From Benincasa hispida (Eukaryota; Streptophyta; Magnoliopsida; Cucurbitales; Cucurbitaceae): 64,000 bases of DNA. The stretch is taken from contig NC_052352.1 of NCBI RefSeq assembly GCF_009727055.1, positions 29,311,164 to 29,375,163 of the forward strand, in the 5' to 3' direction. How positions within the stretch are numbered: position 1 is the first letter of the stretch; every line of letters begins with the position of its first letter. The translations under genes and the position numbers were made by a program. Below, piece after piece: positions 11,727 through 23,400 of the stretch. Below the pieces are notes generated by a model. That model did not search any database, had not been told where the DNA came from, and saw only the letters and a program-made list of their open reading frames with translations.

Positions 11727-13686
11727 TATGGGGAGTGAAGGGATCTGATCCCATAGCGAAAGCGTTCTCTGTGAGATTGCCTTGCATCCCGTGATTCGAT
11801 TTTTACAATAAAAAAATCGTTGTACTAGATGGAATAGATAAACATGTAAACTAGCATGATATTGGGGGAAATGGTTAGAACGATTCTTACCTTTGTAGAT
11901 TCTCCAAGTGTCAGGAACAATCCTCTCCAAGATTCAATGAATGGATCTCCAAACAGCCTTGATCATGAACAATGCCTTGAGCGATCTAGAACACTACCAC
12001 GAGAGTTACCTCGTTTTTCTCTAGGATTCCAATAGAGGGATAGGTGGTATCCAACTATTGGGAGAGGGAGAGGAGAATAAGGTTTTGAAGATTAGAGAGG
12101 CTTAGAGAAAATTTTGCACAGTAACACTATGGAGCTGTATATTATCAGAGTTTCTCCGCAATCAAAGTGTCTCTTGCCAAAGGGCCATGGAAAGGTCTTT
12201 ATATAGAGAAGAGTCAAACATCTTTTCCAATATATTTTCCTTTTCTATAATTAATTAGATACATTTATTTAATTAATTAACCCATTTAATTAAATAACAC
12301 TTATTTAATCAATTAGCCCAATTAAATAACATTTATTTAATTTGTACAATTAAATACATTTATTTAATTTTTGATTTGCACAATAATTAAATAACTACTT
12401 ATACATTAAACCCAATTTAATGTATACATTTATATCATATACATCCCATGTATATGTGCAAAACTTCTCTATTAATTAATTCTTTGTGAATCTAATTCAC
12501 TTGAGTTAATTAATTTGAATCTTATTATACTTTCCAATTCGATTTAGATCATATCCATAATTAATTATATATTAATCACATTAGTATATAGTTTTCTCAA
12601 ATTAATTTGAATAATTCAAATTATCCCTCTTAAGTATCCTCTAGTGACCTAATGAGGGGACATGGTGGACCTGTAGATCAGAAGCTCAAATGATATGAGA
12701 TTAATTGGTTAAACTCATTAACCAAGTTAATCAATATTCGTTAACTGTGGGTACACTCCACTAAAGACCCACAACTGCATTCTTCTCAATACAGATATGT
12801 TTCTGTGTCCATGGATATAGACTAATACCAGCAAGTTAGTGCTTCACGAGTGTTCATAACTCCAACTAGGTCAAATTATTGTTTTACCCTTGGGTTACCT
12901 CTGGCTCTTTAAGTACCAGTGTTCCTTTAATGAACAACCTATTTATGGTCCAACAAATAAAGAGAAACCCCTCTCGGGCTAATGAGAGGGTAGAGCCTTT
13001 TGTTCAAGTCCTGGAGACACCACTTAAGGAACACTCATCTACTTACCCTCAAGGAGGGAAGAAGTGAATTCTATCTTATATTATTATGTTCCCAGCTCCC
13101 CACTTGGTCTCGTCCCAAAAATTGTAGGCATATTGGGTCGGCGAACTGACCACCCTTAAACATATAAATCAAAGGAAAATCCCTCGTGTACATGTGTTCA
13201 TAATATACTCAGGATTAAGACTAAGTCGCCTAGGTCATCCTATTGAAATAGAAACCTAATTAGGCAACGGTGTTACATCTAGTGGTTACTATTTCGGGGT
13301 TCAGTCTTATGTAAACTCATTATATAGGATACCCCCATCGCGTGTCACCTACACGAATGCGTGGATCATAATGTTTATTTCAAATACAAAGTGGGTCGTA
13401 TCTATAGTATTACCAGGATAAGGTTGATAAGGTACCCAACCTTATCCCTATACTATAGATCCTTTAGGTTGTATCTTGAACATTGATCCCTATATGTCTC
13501 CATGCATAGTTCAAGACTCATAAGGTAGCCTTGGATGTTAGTTTATTGAATTTAGGGTTATTAAGACAAAATAGACAACAATACGAACAATAACATTTAT
13601 TGAATTAACATCTATAACTCTTTATTGATGACGATAAATTAATAACATTTACTATCTATGAGTTTTAGGGCATAAAACACAATACA
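11727..13686 (-). mobile_element. Solo LTR inserted in the copia RT gene
   Basis: A 1960-bp unit flanked by perfect 5-bp target duplications TTTTA (11722-11726 and 13687-13691). On the minus strand it starts TGTATTGTGTTTTATGCCCT (family-1 type) and ends CCCCATA, with the final CA apparently mutated to TA. Removing the unit and one duplication joins the copia codons in frame exactly at the conserved RT entry, which fixes the boundaries to the base. No coding sequence or internal domain is present, so it is a solo LTR left by LTR-LTR recombination, or a tiny non-autonomous element. Confidence 0.85.
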
Positions 13687-13691
13687 TTTTA

Positions 13692-15490
13692 CTGTTCATG
13701 ACCTTCACCCACCGTTTCTTCTTTTTACTATTGATGGCTTGTTCATAGTCCCTTGGTTCATCATCATCTAGATCATCACATAGATTTGCAAAAGCCACAT
13801 AGTCTTCTTCTCTGTATCTCTGAGATGATCTCCTTTCTCTTTTACTTCAGTCTCTTATTAGAGTGTAGTCTGTTAGGTCCTGTGGTTGAGGTTCTTTAGT
13901 TTCTGCCTCTGTTCCTGTCTCTTCCTTTTCAAGCTGATCAGTGTGATCAGTTTGAATAAGATTTGAAGGGGTTTGATGAAAATTAGAGAATTCTATCTCA
14001 AATTGGTAAGTCACCGTTCCACCACCAGATTTAGCTGATTTAGGATCTGTAGAATCCATATAGAGCACTTCTTCTCTGAATACCACATTCTTGCTAATTA
14101 CACTTCAATTAGATTTGAAATCCCACAACTTAAACCCTTTAGTTCCTTCTGGATAGCCAATGAGCATACATTTCATAGCCCTAGGTTGAACCTTCCCTTG
14201 TTTGACATGAATATATCCCACACAACCAAAAGACTTTAAGAAAGAGAGGTTGGAAGGACGCCTTGATCAAATTTCCTCAGTTGTTTTAAGATCAGTAGCT
14301 GTGCAAGGTCTCTTATTGATAATAAAATAAGTTGTAGCTACTACTAAAAGGACTCTTCCACTTTAGCTTCTGAAATCATGCATCTGACCCTTTCTAAGAC
14401 AGTTCTGTTCATCCTCTCAACCACTCTATTCTACTGTGGAGTATATGCTACTAATTTGTGTTTATTTATTCCTTTCTCAGCACAAAAATCATTAAAATTA
14501 TTGCCTAAGAACTCTAGTCCATTGTCTATTCTCAGGTATTTTATTTTCTTATTAGATTGATTCTCAACAATAGATTTCTAAATCTTAAATTTGTCAAATG
14601 TTTGGTCTTTGGATTTTAGCAAAAATACCAAAACATTCCTTGAGTAATCATCTATTAAAGAAAGAAAATACCTTGAGCCACTCCATGAAGGAGTTCCTGT
14701 GGGTCCCCATAGGTCAACATGAATGTAGCTAAGAGCTTCTGAGGTAGAATGAGTTCCTTTCATAAATTTCTGCCTTTTTGACTTCTCAAAGACATAATGT
14801 TCACAAAAATTCAATCTTTTAGTGCCTCTAGTATTGATCAGCCCCTGTCTCTATAGTTCTAAAATTCCTTTTTCACTTATGTGTGAAACTCTTCTATGCC
14901 ACAAATCATTCTCATCCACTTTATCCTTCTGATCAACACAAGATTGAGCTGATAAATTAACATTTTTCACAAAATAAAGTCCATTAGACTTCATTCCAGT
15001 AAAGAAAACCCTTCCTTCCTTCATGATCTCTAGGCTTCCATTCTTCCCAACAAAAGAACAACCTAGGTCATCAAGTATTCCTATTGAGATTAGGTTCCTT
15101 CTCAGTTGTGGAACATGCCTTACTTCCTGAAGAAGTATACCTCTGTTGTTTTGGAGTTTGAGTATCACCGAGTCTATTCCAATCACTTTACAACCATGAT
15201 TGTCTCCCATGAATACAAAACCACCATCCCATGGTTTGTAGGAAATAAACTATGCTTTTGATGATGTCATATGATAGATGCAGCCTTCCAACACCCAATC
15301 CTTCTTTCCTTCATGATCTTTTGCTTTTTTCTCAGTGGTAACTAGGATTTCTGTAAAGCTAAATCCATCCTCCCCATCAGAGACATCTCCCCTTCCATGT
15401 TCCTTAAGCTTTCTGAAGTCTTTTCTATAGGGATTTTTCTCTCTCAGGGCAGTTTCTCTTAAACTGTCATTCTTTATGGCAAAAGAATAA
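13692..15490 (-). pseudogene. Copia pre-integrase, integrase and start of RT
   Basis: Minus strand. From 15490 there is GHRSQKDKF, the end of the gag zinc knuckle. Next is a GWWFCIHGRQSWL-like/GDNHGCKVIGI protease-to-pre-integrase stretch and the block LLQEVRHVPQLRRNLISIG, then LWHRRVSHISEKG (pre-integrase). Integrase has LSYIHVDLWGPTGTPSWSGS and LIDDYSR, then LRIDNGLEFLG and a VVERMNRTVLE block. In that last block the conserved Gln before the Asn-Gly is a stop (CAG to TAG) and Gly is Arg (GGA to AGA). Several stops and frame changes occur at 13700-14570. Confidence 0.85.
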
Positions 15491-15529
15491 TTTTAGAATA
15501 AATTTATCCTTTTGAGACCTATGTCCCTT

Positions 15530-17217
15530 TGATAATGGGCAAAAATGCACGTTATTACAGTGCTAAGTTATTAAACAATGAAAGTTTGCGTTGATAAAAT
15601 ATATAAGATTGTGTCCAAAAAGCATTAAGTCCATGACATTGCGGTTGCATGCGTTTATCGCATAAAAACAGTTAACTTTAGTATTTTTATGCAAAATATG
15701 CGTTGACGAAAGGCGGAAAGCGTGCTAACAAGAAATCAACAGTCGAGTGCAGCATTACTGTAAGGCTTTGCGGTGATTTGTGCTCGCAAACACCTGTTCA
15801 AGAAGGATTGCCGCAACTTGGTGGGGGCATCTGGGTGAAAAGCATAATCAATCACGATGAGACAGAAAGCTGATGACGGTCGAGTCCGAATTAAGTTGAC
15901 AAGCCGCTAACAGTCTATTGTAGCAAGTACACTCAGATTTTCGGTGACAAATATTCGGCACATCAGTCAGAGAATTAAAGCCATCCCATCTTTGCAATCA
16001 TAAGAGAGAAGCCGCCTTTAACCCTGAAGCTCTATAAATACCAACGGTTGCCTTCAGCAAAGGAGTTCAGCTAGTTCAGTGAGTTCGAGCACTTAGAGAA
16101 TTTTTCCCTTAGATAAAATAGCCTTGTTCTTAGTTTTTCTTTTATTTTAAGGCGGAGCGAGAGAAGAGAAGAGACGTTGGATGATCGCTCAGGGTAACAC
16201 GAGAGAGAACCCGGAGGCGTGGAAAGCAGAAAGCGGGTCGACTCTCGCGAGAGCGAGACTATCTTTTGAACAGAGTAGAAAAGACAATGTCAAAGCCTTG
16301 GGAAGCAAGAGATTGCTACCAGGCTTTTTATTCTCATCTTGCATTGTTATTTTGTATTTCAACTCTATATCTATACAATGAAATTTCTTTATCTACATCT
16401 GTTTACTCTCTTGAAAGCATGCATGAGTAGCTAAACTTATCGAATGGGTTGAAAAGAACTAAGCTAACATGACCTAGGACCTTCATTGCATACGATTATC
16501 TTGTTTTATGCTGTGTCCAACACCCCTTTAGAGCTACTCGAGAGAGAGTCTAAAAAAAGAGCCTAAAGACTCGAGAGAGCTAAGTTAGAATCTAGACTCG
16601 AGAGAGCAAGATTAGATCTGCATAAGCAAGAGATAGGGACTTAGAGATAAGCTATGTTTGCCAACCGCATCGCATGCACCCTAGAGATAGGTATGATATT
16701 ATGTGGTCGCCTTATTTGTATGTGTGTCCTTTTGTCATTGCATAAATAAGAATAGAGGCTTATGTGTAGGTCCTATAGACTTATTGCATATATCGCATGC
16801 GTTCTAGTATTAGAAGCCGTGGCATTTGCGTCGAGAGATGATTTGTTATTGTATGTGTGTTGCATGATCGCATAACATGAATGCATCCTAGGAAGTGTTA
16901 ACCAAACCCCTTCTCAACCCGTTCACCGTATACTCATCACATTTTTTGTATTATGGACTCTTTTCAAAACTCCACTGCATTTATTTATTTTACACCGCAA
17001 ACAATAACACCAAACAACTATTTGATTTACCGGTTACCACAAAGTCTTTTGGAAAATTATCATTGCATACCGTTTTCCCTAATCCCTGAATTCGAGTCTG
17101 GACTTACCAGGAAACTCAGTGAGGTTTATACTTGGATTCCACTGAGAAAACCTGTTGCTCAACGCATTTCCATCAACGCATTTCATTCCATAATTTCAAT
17201 CATAAAATAACGCATCA
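15530..17217 (+). repeat. Gypsy 5' LTR
   Basis: Starts TGATAATGGGC and ends ACGCATCA. It includes a promoter-like TATAAATA at 16033-16040 that is preserved in the other LTR (25325-25332), followed by a G/A-rich transcribed region with GAGAGAACCCGGAGGCGTGG. It also has four to five CTCGAGAGAG words (about 16535-16605). The short ORF 16181-16381 is shared with the 3' LTR; see findings. Confidence 0.9.
16033..16040 (+). promoter_or_regulatory. LTR TATA box
   Basis: TATAAATA within CTCTATAAATACCAACGG. It is placed where an LTR promoter is expected (about 500 bases into the LTR) and is conserved in the partner LTR at 25325-25332. The start of transcription would be some 30 bases downstream; this is inferred. 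Confidence 0.6.
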
Positions 17218-17223
17218 AGTTTT

Positions 17224-17241
17224 TGGCACCGTTGCCGGGGA
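17224..17241 (+). other. Gypsy primer-binding site (tRNA-Asp type)
   Basis: TGGCACCGTTGCCGGGGA lies seven bases after the LTR end at 17217. The usual plant tRNA-Asp complement reads TGGCGCCGTTGCCGGGGA, so there is one G-to-A difference. Confidence 0.85.
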
Positions 17242-17431
17242 TTTTAGCAAATCAGTGTGCTAACGGTAATTTTTCTGATTTCTTTGCAGCTCTCAATCTC
17301 TGGCGAAGTATGACCCAGAGATTGAGAGGACATTCAGAAGGAGATTAAGAGACAGCCGCTAATAACAACAACCAGATAAAGACGATATGGCGGAGTAGCC
17401 TGGAAACGAAGCACCAAACGAAAACAACGTC

Positions 17432-18628
17432 ATGGCGAATCCAATCCTACTGGAAAATGATCGCAATAGGCCCATTCAGGACTATGCATCGCTAAACCTC
17501 TACGATTTCTCTCCAGAAATCATGAGGCCTACCTTTGATGGATCCCGATTCGAAATGAAGGATATGGTAACCAAGAAGAGAGGCACTGGTAAGTTTGCCA
17601 TGGTGGCTTTGACGCAGAGCTCGAAATCAATAATCCCACCGAAGATGAGCGATCCTGAGAGTTTTACTATACCTTGCTCTGTTGGAGGATTGTACATCGG
17701 GCAAGCATTGTATGACATGGGAGCCAGCATCAACTTGATGCCTCTGTCAACTTTTAAGCAGCTGAAAGTGGGGCAACTTGCGCCCACGACCGTGACTCTC
17801 CAACTAGTAGATAAATCTCTGGTGCATCCAGAGGGGAAGGTGAAGGACATGCTAGTTACCATCGACAAATTTATATTACCAGCCGACTTCATCGTCTTAG
17901 ATTACGAAGCCGACAAAGATGTGCCCATCATACTGGGGCGACCATTTTTATCAACAGGTCGTGTCCAGATTGATGTGCACAAAGGAGAGATCACCTTGAG
18001 TGTGAATGGATAGAAGCTCAAGTTCAACATCATCCGTGCCATGAAGTTTCTTGATGAGGAAGACCTGCATGAATCTGATGACGACCAGAATTTGACTGAA
18101 GAAGAAAAGCCTGACGAAGAAAATGAAGAAGAGGATGCAAGTGCATCCATTGTTGCATGTAATACGATCATAGAAAAAACAAACAAGGAAGTTGAGATGA
18201 TCGCAACCCAAGAAGAAGAGCCAACAGAAAATGAAGAAAGAAAAACAACGCAACGGTCCTTGAAAGAACCACCAATAATAGAGCTGAAGACCCTGCCGAA
18301 TCACCTAAAGTATGCATTTTTGGGGTAGAACGAAAAGTTGCCAGTAATTATTTCCTCGGAACTTAATGAAGACCAGGAGAATGTGTTGATGCGCATTCTG
18401 AGAAAACATGTGCGAGCGATTGGCTGGACACTTGCAGACATTCGAAGAATTAGCCCCGCATACTGTTTGCACCAAATTCGTCTCGAAGAAAACCACAAGG
18501 AATCGATCGAACATCAGCACAGACTCAACCCTGCGATGAAAGAGGTCGTTAAAAAGAAGATCATCAGGTGGTTAGATGCTGGCATTATTTATCCGATAGC
18601 AGACAGCACGTGGGACAGCCTCGTGTAG
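17432..18628 (+). pseudogene. Gypsy gag N-terminus fused to protease, then start of RT
   Basis: The ORF 17432-18013 opens with a gag-like N-terminus (RPIQDYASLNLYDFSPEIM and RPTFDGSRFEMK). By residue 50 it is already in the protease region, with ALYDMGASINLMPL as the aspartic-protease active site (D-[LM]-G-A-S) and VPIILGRPFLSTGR as the flap-to-end motif. Most of gag, including capsid and zinc knuckle, is absent without loss of frame. After 18013 the same frame continues through stops (TAG at 18011-18013 and 18326-18328) into YAFLG..LPVIISSELNEDQE and HRLNPAMKEVVKKKI, the N-terminal RT region. Each stop is a TAG where Gln is expected. Non-functional. Confidence 0.85.
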
Positions 18629-19157
18629 TGCATGTCGAGAAAGGGTAGGATGACGGTAGTCCCCAACGCAAATAATGAGCTGATACCGCAACGGACCATC
18701 ATCAGGTGGCGTATTTGCATGGACTACCGCAAGCTGAATGTGGCAACGAAGAAAGATCATTTCCCTTGACCTTTCTTTGACCAAATGCTAGACCGTCTGG
18801 CCGGAAATGACTTCTACTGCTTTTTGGATGGGTATGCCGGGTATAACCAGATTATGATTGCTCCAGAGGATCAGGACAAGACCACATTCACCTATCCATA
18901 TGGAACTTTTTCTTTTCGTCACATGTCGTTCGGCCTCTGCAATGCGCCGAGCACGTTCCAAAGGTGCATGATGGACATCTTTTCAGAATATCTTGAGGAC
19001 TCTGTTGAAATATTCATGGACGATTTCTCTGTCTATGGGCACACATACGAAGTCTGTCTTGCCAACCTGGAGAAGATATTGAAAAGATGCGAGGAGACAA
19101 ATCTCGTACTTAACTAGGAAAAATGCCATTTTATGGTGAAGGAGGGCATTGTGTTGG
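18629..19157 (+). pseudogene. Gypsy reverse transcriptase core
   Basis: Contains MTVVPNANNELIPQRT, ICMDYRKLN, LDGYAGYNQIMIAPEDQDKT, FGLCNAPSTFQRCM and the catalytic FMDDFSVYG (about 19015-19038). A TGA replaces Leu or Gln in the DHFP..PF motif near 18769, and a TAG replaces Trp (LVLN-stop-EKCHF) at 19115-19117. The coding sequence stops at 19157 at the insertion of the solo LTR and resumes at 21384. Confidence 0.9.
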
Positions 19158-19844
19158 TGTCACACCCCCTCCTAGATTACCCTTTTATTCTAGAAGAGGA
19201 TATGACCGTGATAGCTACTAGCTCTACTGCCAACACTCACCACTCAAGCCTTCTAATCTAGATACCAACCTGTTCATCTTTATTAGTAATATATGCAAAT
19301 AGCTAACCTCCCTTAAGTTCTTATGAAGATTACATAATTACAAGCATACAACCAAGGCATTACTTTTATAGAAAAATATTCACAGGTGGCCCAAACATTC
19401 CTACAGAAACCCTAGTCCCTCACAAAACATGTGTACATAAACAGATTATCAACCTAAGCCTTTTAATAAGCCGAGTCTTTCGGTGGCAAGCAGCAGCAGG
19501 ATCAACCTTGAGGAAACTGACCGCTACCTGAAAAGGGAAAACACAGAAATTATGTGAGCTAAAAGCTCAGTGAGTGACTATAGAATCGTAAAGCAACAAA
19601 CGTAGCATCACTATAAACACGTAAATATACCAACGAGTAAACTCAAGCAATTGTCTCTATATGTAACTGTAAACCACTCTCAGACATCATTAAACATTAA
19701 TATTCCTTAGTTGAGAACGAGCCTAAACGTTCTAGCTCCCAAACGTTTATTACCGACCAAGAGACCCATACTTCGGACTCTTATTCATAACTGCCTACGT
19801 GCACGTGGCCACACTAAGTACCATCATATTTTAGGTATTTCCGC

Positions 19845-20037
19845 TTAGATACCTTCTTAAATTTGTCCTTCAGTATCGAGCTACTATGATAGCTTATCAT
19901 ATGTCCTTCAGTATCAAATTGGCCAGATACCTTCTCAAATGTCCTTCGGTATCAAATTGGCTAGGTACCTTCTCAAATGTCCTTCGGTACCTAATTGGTT
20001 AGATACCTTCTCAATGTCCTTCAGTATCAAATGTGTA
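19845..20037. repeat. TACCTTCTCAAATGTCCTT tandem motif in solo LTR
   Basis: About five imperfect repeats of a unit resembling AGATACCTTCTCAAATGTCC followed by TTCGGTATCAAATTGGC, spaced about 40-50 bases apart. Unit ends vary (GGTATC/AGTATC). Confidence 0.75.
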
Positions 20038-20530
20038 TTTTGTAACATCAAATTAAGTTCCATTTCCTAGTATTTACACAAGGGCTGTTCCATTGCCACT
20101 CATTTATACAGGAACTCATTCTCTCATAGCTTTCCTCTAGGAAGCATATATCAAAATCAGAAACATAGCTTTTGTAAAGGTTACACAACATACCTTGGCC
20201 TGTGTTACACACATACAAGTTGGGAAACATGCATTAAGTTATTCTCCAACCATATGTTACTTGAGGAAGTATAAATACATCATTAATGTCACTGTGTTTA
20301 ACTTGATCATATATGCATGAGTATTGGAAACCTTAAGTTTACTGAGTCACTCACCATTCGTCAGGCTCTTATTGGTTTATACGCTTCCCTATCTTTTCTT
20401 GGCCTGAAAAGATATAATTCCCGATTAAACTACTTAGAATTCCTAGTAAAATATCTCAAATAATTCATTTATTAAAGGAACTTCCATCAATACAGACAGA
20501 TTTACTGGCAAGATCCCCCTGAGCGAGGTC

Positions 20531-20632
20531 AGTGAGATCCTCTAGAGCGATGCTAGCGAGATCCTCTAGAGCGATGTCAGCGAGATCCTTTAGAGCGATA
20601 CCAGCGAGATCCTTTAGAGCGAGATCAAGCTT
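20531..20632. repeat. 24-bp minisatellite in solo LTR
   Basis: Four copies of a 24-base unit close to AGCGAGATCCTCTAGAGCGA followed by a variable TGCT, TGTC or TACC. Each unit carries GAGATCCTYTAGAG, itself a near-palindrome. Confidence 0.85.
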
Positions 20633-21379
20633 TTCCTGTGAAATTCTTAGCGATACTCACCTCAATAAGTGAGATTTCCCCTAGATAGAGATCCTCCTTA
20701 CAAAATAAGTGAGATTTCCTTTATAAATGGGATCCTTATGCCCAAATCATGCTATAATTCTCCATGATGAACTGCATGCTTGTTCCTCACAAGCAGCTGT
20801 CTGCTTATGCACCAATTCTCTATTATAACTTCAAAAATTCATAACTTCAGAGCTCTTTTCAAGAAATTTCCTTCTACAAACTTGTTTAGATTTAAGTTTA
20901 CTTCCTTATCTTAAACTTTTAGCCCAGATTTCCTTATAGTTTGGCTTAGAACTTCCAAACTTCACCTCAGGCCCTGATTAATCCATGGTTCTTCCTTTTC
21001 TGCAAATTCTCTACTTTTGTTCTTCTTCTTTTGCAATCTTTCTCCAGCAGAACAACCTTGAAAACTAGATTCTTCCAGCTTTCAAATGGCACCGAATTCG
21101 CTAAATTTGCTCTTTCAATTGCCAAAACCTTGCTTTTGAAGTTTCACTCCCCTTTTTAATCTTTCTATCGCTTCCTGAGTTCAAAGAATAAATTGCCATG
21201 TCACCCCACACTTAGTGCCTCCAGCCAGACTAATGATTGAGTTTCTTCATTTGATATATTTTCCTTTCCTTCCTTCATAATCCCTATAAACAACATGAAC
21301 TTCTATTTAATAAATATATAATATAACATTCCTTTAGCTAAACATGCTTATCTAAGGAACCTAAGTTCGAGGTTTACAG

Positions 21380-22512
21380 TTGAGGCACAGGGTATCTCCG
21401 GATGGGTTGGAGGTGGACAAAGCAAAAATAGACGCAATTGAAAAACTTCCACCTCTAACAAGCGTAAAGGCTATAAGAAGTTTCTTGGGGCATGTTGGAT
21501 TTTACAGACGTTTTGTCAAGGACTTTTCGAAAATAGCACGACCGCTGAGTGTGTTGATAGAGGCTGACAGAAAATTTGACTTTGACGACAATTGCCTCAA
21601 CGCATTCAGAATTTTGAAGTATGCATTGATGATCGTGCCCGTGTTATCGCACAAGATTGGACACTTCCCTTTGAAGTAATGAGCGATTCAAGTGGGCATG
21701 TGATGGGAGCAGCTCTGGCACAAAAGAGAAAAACAATATTACATCCCATCGCATATGCGAGTAAGACTTTGAATCCTGCTCAGACTAACTACACCATCAC
21801 CGAAAAAGAGCTATTTGCGGTAATTTTTGCGTTGGAAAAATTTAGAGCGTATTTGCTGGGAACAAAAGTACTCAGCCACACTGATCACTCGGCGATAAAG
21901 TATTTAATGACAAAGAAGGATGCAAAGACGAGGTTGATCAGATGGGTTCTCCTCCTCCATGAATTTGACATAGAAATAATTGATCGCAAGGGGATGGAGA
22001 ACCAAGTTGCGGAGCACTTATCCAGACTGGAAAATCTTGAGGTTGACTGCAATGAGTCAAAGGTGAGTGCGATGTTCCCAGATGAGCAGCTATTTCATAT
22101 TGAAGAATTGCCATGGTACGCCGATATAGTCAACTACCTGGTTTGCGAGAAATTCCTTAAAGAGTATGCCGATCACCAAAGGAGAAGGCTCAAACACGAT
22201 TGCAGATCATATTTTTGGGATGAGCCAAATCTGTATAAGAAGGGGGCAGACCAAATTATGCGATTATGTGTACCGAATGCTGCTCAACAACGCATATTAT
22301 CGCAATTTCATGATTCACCTTACTGTGGGCACTTTGGAGGACAACGCACTGCAACTAAGGTATTGCAAAGTGGATTCTATTGGCCGACACTGTTTAAGGA
22401 TGCAGCTGACTATGTGATGAAGTGTGATCGATGCCAACGCACAGGTAACATTTCATGGAAACATTCGATGCCTATGAACACCATTTTGGAACTTGAATTG
22501 TTCGACGTCTGA
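21380..22512 (+). pseudogene. Gypsy RT end, RNase H and integrase zinc finger
   Basis: Resumes RT with GLEVDKAKIDAIEKLPPLTS and FLGHVGFYRRF (the thumb/connection motif). RNase H begins at [15 protein letters not shown] (about 21680) and has [18 protein letters not shown] and [10 protein letters not shown]. Around 21592-21680 the two parts are in different frames, so one frameshift is present. Integrase starts with the H2C2 finger ([29 protein letters not shown]). The frame closes at 22512, a TGA where Trp is expected in DVWGIDF. Confidence 0.9.
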
Positions 22513-23400
22513 GGCATTGATTTCACGGGACCATTCCCACCATCGAATGGTAAAAATTAGATTTTGTTAGTAGTCGACTACGTGTCCAAGTGGGTAAAAG
22601 CAGTGGCATGCGCCGCAAGTGATGTGGCGATAGTCTCTAAATTCCTGAAGAAAAATATTTTCACTCGTTTTGGCATTCCACGTGCCATAATAAGTGATGA
22701 AGGGACCCACTTTGTCAATCATACTGTCAAAGAATTGCTGCGCAAATATAACATCCTCCATAAAGTGGCCACTGGATACCATCCGCAGACGAATGGTTAA
22801 GTCGAGGTGTCCAATCGAGAGATCAAACTGATACTAGAGAAGGTGGTAAAGCCTTCGTGAAAGGATTGGGCAACAAAGTTTGACGATGCATTGTGGGCAT
22901 ACCGAACTGCCTATAAGAAACCCATAGGTATGTCCCCGTATGCGTTGGTATTTAGTAAAGCATGTCATTTTCCATTGGAGCTGGAATATAAAGCGCTGTA
23001 GGTAGTGAAGAAGCTAAACTTTGACTTGAAGATAGCAGGAGAAGCGAGAAAACTTCAATTGGTCGAGCTGGAGGAATGAAGAATCAATGCATATGAGAAT
23101 GCAAAGATCTACAAGGAGTGCGTAAAGCGCTGGCACGACAAACACATATGCGGCAAGAACCTCTAAGTCGGGCAAAGGGTATTACTATTCAACTCACGAC
23201 TATGGCTCTTTCCTGGGAAATTAAATTCACGTTGGTCTGGACCATTCATTGTCAGAGAGGTATTCCCGCATGGTGCGGTCGAGTTATCTAATGATGATAG
23301 AACCAACATATTCAAAGTTAATGGGCAACGAGTAAAGGTGTATCACGGAGAAGACTGGCATCGCCAAGTTGACTCCATGGACTTGAAAAATCCTGATTGA
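22513..23400 (+). pseudogene. Gypsy integrase core and C-terminus
   Basis: Carries GIDFTGPFPPSNG (first catalytic Asp), ISDEGTHFVNHTVKELL (second Asp), HPQTNG, VSNREI (catalytic Glu), [19 protein letters not shown] and the C-terminal [22 protein letters not shown]. In-frame stops occur after PPSNGKN, after HPQTNG, at KPS-stop-KDW, after EYKAL, after LEE and after GKNL; most read TGA or TAG where Trp, Arg or Gln is expected. The frame is otherwise continuous to 23400. Confidence 0.9.

Larger units (their letters stand above)
19158..21378. mobile_element. Solo LTR inside gypsy RT
   Basis: A 2221-bp unit starting TGTCACACCCCCTCC and ending GGTTTACA, with 5-bp flanks GTTGG (19153-19157) and GTTGA (21379-21383), a target duplication with one change. 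The flanking gypsy codons join in frame at the conserved GIVL/GH site. TGTCACACCCC starts are common in chromovirus-type Ty3/gypsy LTRs, but no internal domain is here to prove it. It contains two internal minisatellites (see separate entries). Orientation cannot be set from termini alone. Confidence 0.8.

Noticed and set aside
17500..18520. Minus-strand ORFs opposite the gypsy protease and RT
   Set aside because: Antisense shadows; the plus strand carries the recognised protease and RT motifs.
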